Shown piece after piece: positions 56,859 through 64,000 of a stretch of 64,000 bases of DNA. Each line of letters begins with the position of its first letter. Position 1 is the stretch's first letter. The DNA is taken from contig CM075352.1 of NCBI GenBank assembly GCA_037693485.1, positions 21,696,001 to 21,760,000 of the forward strand. Reading direction: 5' to 3'. Source of the DNA: Kitagawia praeruptora. Its lineage: Eukaryota; Streptophyta; Magnoliopsida; Apiales; Apiaceae. A program made the position numbers and the translations under genes. The notes beneath the pieces were generated by a model. The model saw only the letters and a program-made list of their open reading frames with translations, was not told the DNA's origin and ran no database searches.

Positions 56859-59046
56859 TTCGATATTTCATCACTATGGAGCTTCTCCTACAATGTGCAT
56901 AACTTCTTGAGCATAGCTTTTACGAGAGCTTCTTGAATTCTCGATCGATGCCGGGTCTTCAGAAATCATGTTTATCATCGGCTCCCCGGGGCTATGAATT
57001 GCGATGTTGACCGCCATCCTTCCTTTCACACTACTTCATAATCCTACATTAGGTTACCCTATTGGCCATTCTTGGTGAACTTATTCAATCTTGATCATCG
57101 GATCAGAAACTTGATCTTGTGTTTCAGCTATCTTCAATCGTGAGTGTTATTTCCTACATCCTTATGGAATTGACAATAATGGTTCTTGTTTCGCTTCTCG
57201 GGATCAATCCTTAGTGGTTTCGACCATCGGTGATCCTTGTCTTTCACAATGTCCATCAGGATTTGGCTCTTTGAAGTATGCAAACGTGCATAACCAGGGA
57301 ACCTTGGTCCTTAATTGCTCTTCTTCCATGGATACTTATCCTTAACATCCTACTCTTGACCCCATTCACTTCTTGTTATTCCCTCCATTGCCCCCAACAG
57401 GGGTTGAGTTTTCCTTTAAACTTTCTTCTACCTTGATGGTTACTCTATCATCCCAATTCGGGGCCTTCAAGGCTTACTTAGTGATTCGGTTCAAGTAATT
57501 CTCAAGGATTCATTCTTTCCTTGTTCCATGTCCATTGGGGATGCAAAACTTTTTTCATGAAGATTCTATCAACGAATGGCGATAGGTGCCGTACTTAGTC
57601 CTTTAAAGGAGCTGATTGAGTTCGGGGGGCAACCGACTTTACCATTGTTGTGTCATGCCCCTCAGGGTATGAGGGAACGCCCATACTTGATTATGTCAAT
57701 CAAAGGTTAAAATTTGTAGTGCATTAGAGGATGTCCTCACATGATTAGTGGGATCTCACGCCGTATCACACCTCGATAGTGGGCGTCTTGAATTTCCATG
57801 AGATATGAGCATAGCCATTGGGATCAGCCCTTAGTGAATCAACCCTTCTCCTTCTAGGGGTATCAATCATGTTAATAACATAGGGGATTCTAACCCTTGG
57901 GGGCTACCTAGCCTATTGTATTTCCAAGTTTTTCTTCAATTTTCGTATACGCACTTTATGGGAAAGTATCCTCCCTCCTAAAGTCTTTGGATATTCCATT
58001 GGTGGGAACCTAAGTTCATTGTGTAATGATGGAGATGGACATCTATAGTCCCAACGGTGTGCTAGAAGGGCGACACCACCATCCGAAGGGGATTCGTCCC
58101 TGAATTCATTGAACCTACAGTCGACTGCTGCGGATGAGTAACTTGAGCCCCCAAATCCTTTCTTCTATGGGCTGATAAGCCGTTCCTTGATTCTCTCGGG
58201 GTTTGAAAACGTCTTGCTCCTACGGCGGGCTCCTTGCCTTGACGTCTCTTGCTAGAACGGACGTCCTCTTCCTCATCTTCTTTAGACGAGAAGTCATCTT
58301 TGGTGTATGATCCGGAGAAACCATGGTTTCTTCCAACAAGGGGACCAACCCTTCAATGGATTGAGGCACATACTTCTCTTGAGTAAATCGATGGTTTCAT
58401 CAGCAATTGGGAACAGTGACAACCCATAAACGGGGTTTCGAGTTATTGGAATTAGCATGACGGTGGTGGCGATCCGTGCCCCTTGTGCTCCATTAGACAG
58501 ATGTAAAACCACCATCTGCAATTTGGGATTCTCTCATTGAGTTAGTGGATTTTGGATAACCCCTTGGAGACGCGTCTTTGGGGGAGTCGTTCCTTGATTG
58601 GAAGTCGAGGGGAGTTGATCATCAGTCCAATTATTCTTTAATCTTCGATAGTGCACGATCAAGACTTCTCCCTCTTGCTATATGCGGAGGTTCCAATCCT
58701 CAAATATGGGGCGAATCATGCTCTCGTTGGGGTGGAAGCCCATAACTCGGGTTCTGAGCTCTTGGTGGTGGAAGCACCATGGTAGAGATTTGTAATCATG
58801 CTTGTCTATTACGGGCATAGCCATGCCTAGGATTGGGGATCTGCTCCTTGAGAGTTTAGAATCGTTCTTTGAACTCCATCTCCTTTGAGACGCGTTTAAA
58901 TTCCTGTTCCTAGAGGGTTCAACCTTTGAGTAGTGGTATGTGTTGGCTAAATTCCAGCAATAGTGATCAGAACGCGTATTGAGGTCGGTGGATCATCACA
59001 TCCATTTTTTTTATCTCCGTGTATTTTCCATGGTTGACGTCTTTTT
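56859..59046 (-). pseudogene. Gypsy gag and leader, decayed
   Basis: By position this is the gag and 5' leader of the gypsy element. Frames are short (the longest is 75 residues at 58521-58294) and no gag motif is clear. The sequence has many CTTGG/GGGG and similar pieces and no host gene. Confidence 0.5.
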
Positions 59047-59064
59047 CCCACAGACGGCGCCAAA
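59047..59064 (-). promoter_or_regulatory. Primer-binding site of the gypsy element
   Basis: The minus strand reads TTTGGCGCCGTCTGTGGG beside the 5' LTR; TGGCGCCG is typical of Tat/Athila-type gypsy elements. Confidence 0.88.
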
Positions 59065-59704
59065 TGTTGTGGAATAAAAAGTAGGGTGTAATTAATTCGT
59101 GTATTGATTGCTAGGGATTGGGAGCTTCGAGCTTTAATGGTGGCTGCTCTTGCTGTCGGGACTATTCGATCCTCGCAAGATGCCTACGTACCTTGATGAA
59201 TATCAAGAATCAAGCCAAAACGTAGTTCTAGAGTTGCCTACGTGGCTTGATGCGCCTTCGCGGCGTAGTGACATAGTGGCTTGTATGTCCTTATTCGAGG
59301 ATGAAGCCTAAAACGTGGTGGGTGACGTATGGAGCTGTGCCCCAAAAACCGTTCTCCTTGAGAATGAGGGGTCATGCCCTTTATATAGATATTGGGTGCC
59401 CTGGAATTAGGGTAGGGTTTGGTGTCTTGGTGGACAAGATACCCGTTCTAGATATACTTCTGGATCCTTCCATGAGGAAGGCTGATTCCTATTGGACTCT
59501 TATGCCTTGGGGACTACTCCTTGAAGATTTTGGGTCCTTGTTGGACTCAACAACGGGGTGTTTTATTAACTAATTTATTAATTACGAATTTAGCATTTAA
59601 TTATGGTTTTCGGGCCTCATTAATGGGCTTTAACCTTGGACCAACCTAGGTTCATTTAGTGCAACATTAAATGTATCTTTAGGGCTTACTTTCAGCCCAT
59701 ATCA
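59065..59704 (-). repeat. 5' LTR of the gypsy element (640 bp)
   Basis: Partner of 41190-41830. A ctttatatagatatt string at about 59378 and 41506 could serve as a TATA-like box on the other strand, which is unproven. Confidence 0.92.
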
Positions 59705-59802
59705 CCATGTTAAACAACATTCTCTTGCAGGCTTTAATTTGATTGTCAAAAAATATAAGCGTTTAATTACTGGAAGTTTTCTACGAAGAGAGAAGTGATA
59801 TT

Positions 59803-61702
59803 TAGGGGTGTAAATGAGTCGAATATGTGCGGATAGTAGTATGGTCAGATTCGGCTCAAATTTGTAGTTACTTGTTCAGATCCGGTCCATACTCAATTTA
59901 AAATTTTAATCCTTTGTTCAAATTCGACTCAAATTCGAATATAAATGTTCGTATTTGATTCGATTTGACTCGATTGAATACTGATAATATGTATTTTATA
60001 CACGTTTTGTCTTTCTTTTTCTTGCATTTTTGTTAGTTAATTTTATTGATATTAATTATATTTTTCATCTTTTAGTGGCTCATGCTTAATTGTTGAAAAG
60101 ATGACTTATTGAGGGCTTGGAAAGTAAAGATTATTCAAGAGGGAAGTTAGAAGATGCAAGCTCGCGATGCCGTGATTTATTCTTGAAGATTTTGTCTCGC
60201 ACGGCCGTTCCGCAAGCCGTTCAAAGAGTTTAAAAGGAGCAGTTTGTTGTACGGGCTGCTGTACGGCCGTTCAACAGGCCGTGTAGAGTGTTCAAAGTAG
60301 TGCAGATTGTGCAATCTTTTGTTCGGGCTGCTGTACGGCCGTTCATCAGGTCGTACAGCACTTGTTGAAATTTTTTGGAAGCAATTTGATTTTCTTGCCC
60401 TCTTATATAATGGATGTATTAATAGAAGAGAAGTGAACCAAGCAATCATCCAACATCTTCATCTTCATCTTCATTTTACCTCTTTAATAACACAATTAGG
60501 GTTAGTAGGAAGTAGAGAGGAGACATTAATTACTTGTAATCTAGCATTGATTATGAGTAACTAACTCCATTTATTTGGCTCAAGGAGGAATTCTTGTACT
60601 AAACCCACTTCTATTTAAGTAAGATTTATTTAACTCTATCTTAAATGCTTGTGATGTATTGCTTATGATTTTGCTTGTAGATTTGTAAGTTGCTTCACCT
60701 TACTCTTCTTGTATCTTCAATTGCTAATTGGTTGTTCTAATACGTAATCGTTAGTTCATTCATTATAGTAGCACAAGATTTAGTGTACCTAAATCCACAA
60801 AATTCAAGTGCAAATACCTAGGTTGAGCTTCTCATCCTTGGGTTTGTCCTAGCCTCTCTTTGTTTAATTCCTTGACTTGGTTAAATTGATAGTGCTTCAT
60901 TATTGGTTGCTAATGTCAAGAGAGCTAATTTATGTGCTTCACTAAATTAGTGTTTTTAGAAGAGAAATAAGTAATTGTGTGCTTCACCAATTATCTTGGT
61001 TAGGTAGAGTTTGATAGATTTTGCTTGTTTGTTGGGTTGAAGTGCTTGAGTTTCCATTATCCTTGGGTCAAATATCTCTATATCTTGCTTATTCACTCAT
61101 TGTGTTGTTGTGTTGGTAAATTTGGATGATTGCCATTAACATAGTTGTATTTCTATAGCAATTTATTTCTTGTATGCAATGTATTTGATAAAACACCAAA
61201 ACCAACCAAAACCCCCTCATTTTCCACACTTCTAGATTGTAAGAAATAATCAACTTGAAATCAATATTGATAATAGTCCTTCCCCGTGAACGAACTTACG
61301 AAAAAAAGACTACCTTCAAATACCGAATTACTCATTTTTGTATATTCGAATTCGTCTAGAATAATCTTAAAAAATTATGAATATTCGAATGATTATTTTA
61401 AAAAACTAAAATGTGCTCATGTATAGAATATTAATTTAATAATATATATTTTAAATATAATATATATTGTATACATAATTTGCGGATTCTAATCGAATAA
61501 TTATAAGTTCGAGTATTCTAAAATTAATCGAACTACTCTATAAAAATATGATTGAATATTAGAGTGGTGAGAGTTGACCTGATATTCGTTCGAATTATAA
61601 AATAGGACTCGAATTCGATTGTTTCTTGTACGAATTATATTCGTTGTTAATGAATCAAATCCGAATTCGAATCTGGATTACTCGGATTCGTTTATAGCCC
61701 TA
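59803..61702. mobile_element. hAT-like non-autonomous element with cargo
   Basis: Inverted ends TAGGGGTGTAAATGAGTCGA (left) and TAGGGCTATAAACGAATCCG (right, reverse-complemented) are flanked by the 8-bp duplication gtgatatt (59795-59802 and 61703-61710), which fits hAT. The arms (to about 60000 and from about 61300) are rich in TTCGAA/ATTCG strings. Between them about 1.3 kb has a different composition and looks like a separate insertion or captured DNA. No transposase is seen. Confidence 0.8.
60000..61267. other. Foreign segment inside the hAT-like element
   Basis: This part lacks the ATTCG-rich character of the arms. It holds two copies of a block with gctgctgtacggccgttca (about 60256 and 60329) and a third partial one near 60200, each with a CGGCCG core. 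tgataata flanks it at 59992-59999 and 61268-61275, which may be a target duplication or chance. The right end (tccttccccgtgaacgaac) recalls retroelement leader sequence. No protein is recognised. Confidence 0.45.
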
Positions 61703-61710
61703 GTGATATT

Positions 61711-62412
61711 TTTCCTTTAAGAGCAACTCCAACCAGGGGAACCTGTTAGCTAAAACTGCTTAGGTGGCATCCAACAGTAGCATATATAGTTATTATCCTT
61801 ATTTTTTGTTTGGTTTTTGTTTTGGATTTTCATTATATATATATATATATAATATTTGTAAACTTAACGTGCAAAAACAAAAATATTATTTGAATTTATA
61901 ATTATAATTATTGAATTTTTTTTTGTTTTTTTTGTTAGTTTTCATTTTTTTCTCGGTTATACGATTTAATGTTTTTGTAATTTTTAAATTATTAAATTAT
62001 TTTAGGAATTTTGTTGAGATATTATTTTTAGTTAATAACTATGTCTTTTTTTTTGTTTGGATTTTTTGTTGTTTTTTTGAATTTTTTTATGTAGTACAAA
62101 ATCTATAATCATTGTAAATTAAATATTTGGTGTTTTTTTTGGCGTTCCCTATTTTTACTATGATTTTTGAATTTTAAGGTGTATTTTGCGGATAGTTTCA
62201 TAACTTATTTTTAAATTATTATTTTTGTATAAAAATAGAACAAACTTATTTTTAAATTAATTTTTTTAAAAAAAATAGAATTGTTCTATTTTAATATAAA
62301 AAAAGAAAATTTTAAAAATAAGTTATGGAACTATACTTTTTAATAAACTTAAAATACGTGCCAAGCAGTGAAAAAAAAAAAGACTATAAAAATAGATGGA
62401 ACGAAGTGAGTA
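61711..62412. other. Intergenic, AT-rich
   Basis: Long T-rich runs and an AT microsatellite (61837-61852). No supported gene. Confidence 0.55.
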
Positions 62413-62421
62413 TTATTTTGG

Positions 62422-63273
62422 GTGAAAAACAAAAATACCCATATTTTAATTCCAGCTGCCCAAAATACCCATATGCGGAAAAAGGCGCCCAAAATACCCA
62501 CGGACCACGCAAGTTAGAGATGCGTACAGGGCTATACGCATTATGTTCATGCGTGGAGTTGAACCACGCAATTTAAAGATGCGTGTAGTGTGTAAATTTC
62601 AATTATGTACTATGTGAATAGTACCCAGCGTTGCGCATGTTGAGAATGCGTATCTCACGATGCGCATCTCCAACATGCGCAACCCTGGTATTGTTCATCA
62701 TCTTCCAAGCTCGCATCAGAGCGATTTTCCGATGAAACTTTGGTCACTTCGTTCACTCCTTTTCCGGCATCGAACACTAGCATATTATATACCAAACTCT
62801 TCGCCTTTTCACCCTCTACATGTCTATACCATTGGATTTTCATTTGTTTTGCCTGATTCGAAATACCCAAACTGTACCATTTTTTCCGATCTTCTTTTCC
62901 GATAAGCGAACACACGCCCCTGCGGGGCCAAACTCAATAAATCAACTTGGGAAAATGGAGATTCAGGTATGGACAATATTTTCATGTCTTCAGATGTGAT
63001 GGAGGTAGTCGGAGGAGTACGAACGATGAAGACGACCGAAGAGGCGATCGATAAACCGAGAGAGACGACGGCTGTGTTCGTTAGAAAATGACGTGGGATG
63101 ACGTCATTGCGCATCTGGGAAATGCGTTACCCCAGATGCGCAAGAGGGAAATGCGTATCTCTGCCTACGCATGCCCAGCATGCGTAGGTCGTGGGTAATT
63201 TGGGCGGACTGTTCCGCATAAAGGTATTTTGGGCACTGTGACTACAAAAGTAGTGTATTTTGGTCATTTTCTC
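62422..63273. mobile_element. Small MULE with GC-richer cargo
   Basis: Ends GTGAAAAACAAAAATAC (left) and GAGAAAATGACCAAAATAC (right, reverse-complemented) resemble plant MULE termini. The inverted repeats continue for about 100 bp, with tgcccaaaatacc, atgcggaa and aattacccacg or aaatacccacg strings on both sides. Flanks ttattttgg (62413-62421) and ttattttag (63274-63282) form a 9-bp target duplication with one mismatch. The interior (about 62540-63110) is richer in GC, with atgcgcat and atgcgtat strings, and carries overlapping minus-strand frames of 86 and 96 residues with no known domain. This could be captured host sequence (Pack-MULE). Confidence 0.75.
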
Positions 63274-63282
63274 TTATTTTAG

Positions 63283-64000
63283 CTAATCGTTTTAGTTATC
63301 CCCTCCGAGATGTTCTAATAGAACACTGACGTCCACTAGAACTGTTATCCTATTACCGGGTTTTTTTAATGCTTGACGAGTTAAAATTATCCGTTTTTGG
63401 AATATTTTCTTTTGTCGCTTCATCTAAAGCTTTTATTCTTATCTATCATTCTAACTTCTAAGAAAGAATGATGATTATGGTAAATTTCAAACTACTCAAC
63501 TTCATGTTTTTGAAAATTTTGTGCCCTACACACATAAAAGTTTAATTTTGGTAATGTTTTGATTTTTAAAATCTATTTGAATATAATAAGTTTAAAATTA
63601 TTATTAAATAATGTTTTGATTTTAAAAATCTATTTGAATATAATAAGTTTAAAATTATTATTAAAAAAAAAGTTTAAAATTATTATTAAATTTAACGGTT
63701 CTATTATTACCAATTTATTTTTTTAATAATGAATCTCATGCAACATACCCGTAATTTTCTAATTATTTGAAGTTTAAAATTTATTTAAAATTTATTTTTT
63801 AGAAACGTGTGCAAATTAGAATAACCATGTATGTTTAATCCGATTATGGGAAAAGAGTATATAAAGCACATAATAGAGAAGTTCTCTATTAGTGCGGCTT
63901 AAAATATAATAAATTAATTATTATTTGAACAATCCAACTGTACGGATGTTAAATTCATACAAAAATACGTGAATGCACAAATTTTCGTGTAATTTAATTA
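63283..64000. other. Intergenic with a short tandem repeat
   Basis: No gene seen. 63553-63700 holds two copies of a 57-bp unit (starting at 63553 and 63610; aatgttttgat, then atataataagtttaaaatta) and a third partial copy. Confidence 0.65.

Larger units (their letters stand above)
41190..59704 (-). mobile_element. Ty3/gypsy retrotransposon, Tat type, decayed and nested
   Basis: LTRs at 41190-41830 and 59065-59704 begin TGTTGTGGAATAAAAAG and end GCCCATATCA. The target duplication ccatg lies at 41185-41189 and 59705-59709. The primer-binding site beside the right LTR and the purine tract beside the left LTR give minus orientation. Pol is riddled with stops, but protease/RT linker and RNase H pieces of the Tat type can be recognised (54781-56858). 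Two tandem arrays occupy the region between pol and the 3' LTR. A complete SIRE-like element (43413-52862) is inserted there, so the host copy is about 9.06 kb without it. Confidence 0.9.

Noticed and set aside
41190..59704. Endogenous pararetrovirus
   Set aside because: The elements have LTRs, target duplications, integrase and tRNA primer sites beside LTRs. No movement protein or coat-protein motif was seen.
62655..63114. Host gene call for the 86- and 96-residue frames
   Set aside because: No domain, no splice structure, and they sit inside a small MULE; kept only as possible captured sequence.
1..64000. tRNA, rRNA or organellar insertions
   Set aside because: No cloverleaf, rRNA-like or organelle-like stretch was recognised; tRNA-like strings are the primer-binding sites of retrotransposons.

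Overview
This is a stretch of plant nuclear DNA, most likely from a eudicot. The evidence is an AT-rich background, GT-AG introns, a nucleoredoxin gene with the plant Trx-Trx-Trx-C1 layout, an OMA1-like M48 peptidase, and many plant-type transposons (Ty1/copia, Ty3/gypsy of the Tat type, a Helitron, MULEs, hAT-like elements, a LINE-type retroposon). The species cannot be read from the sequence. There are no bacterial or organellar features.

Layout. 1-2042 is intergenic with small repeats. 2048-12303 is a young non-autonomous LTR element with two 4,463-bp LTRs of equal length and no visible difference, only 1,330 bp of non-coding interior, and a 5-bp target duplication. 12309-16530 is a mosaic of degenerate tandem duplications ending in a foldback MITE. 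16920-18529 is a Helitron and 18663-21539 a Mutator-like element. The MULE keeps the PB1-like, SWIM and zinc-knuckle parts of its transposase but has lost the catalytic core.

21842-33709 is the genic core: three nucleoredoxin copies on the minus strand (one intact four-exon gene at 30436-33709 and two broken copies) and an OMA1-like peptidase on the plus strand at 24416-25763. The first broken copy carries a MITE and a solo LTR. The second carries a complete non-coding LTR element made largely of four different tandem arrays. 34181-35044 is a short retroposon with a 15-bp target duplication.

35491-40867 is a decayed Ty1/copia element. 41190-59704 is a heavily decayed Ty3/gypsy element of the Tat type with tandem arrays in its 3' region. 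Nested inside it is a 9.45-kb SIRE-like copia element (43413-52862) that looks like a fusion of two copies: it has an internal LTR stub, two copies of an extra ORF and no main reverse transcriptase domain. 59803-61702 is an hAT-like element with foreign cargo, and 62422-63273 is a small MULE with GC-richer cargo.

Only two loci look like functional host genes: the nucleoredoxin, which would act as a disulfide reductase, and possibly the OMA1-like peptidase. All four full LTR elements with a readable primer-binding site lie in minus orientation. Element edges were set by matching LTRs or inverted repeats and target duplications by eye; domain calls come from reading motifs, not from database searches.
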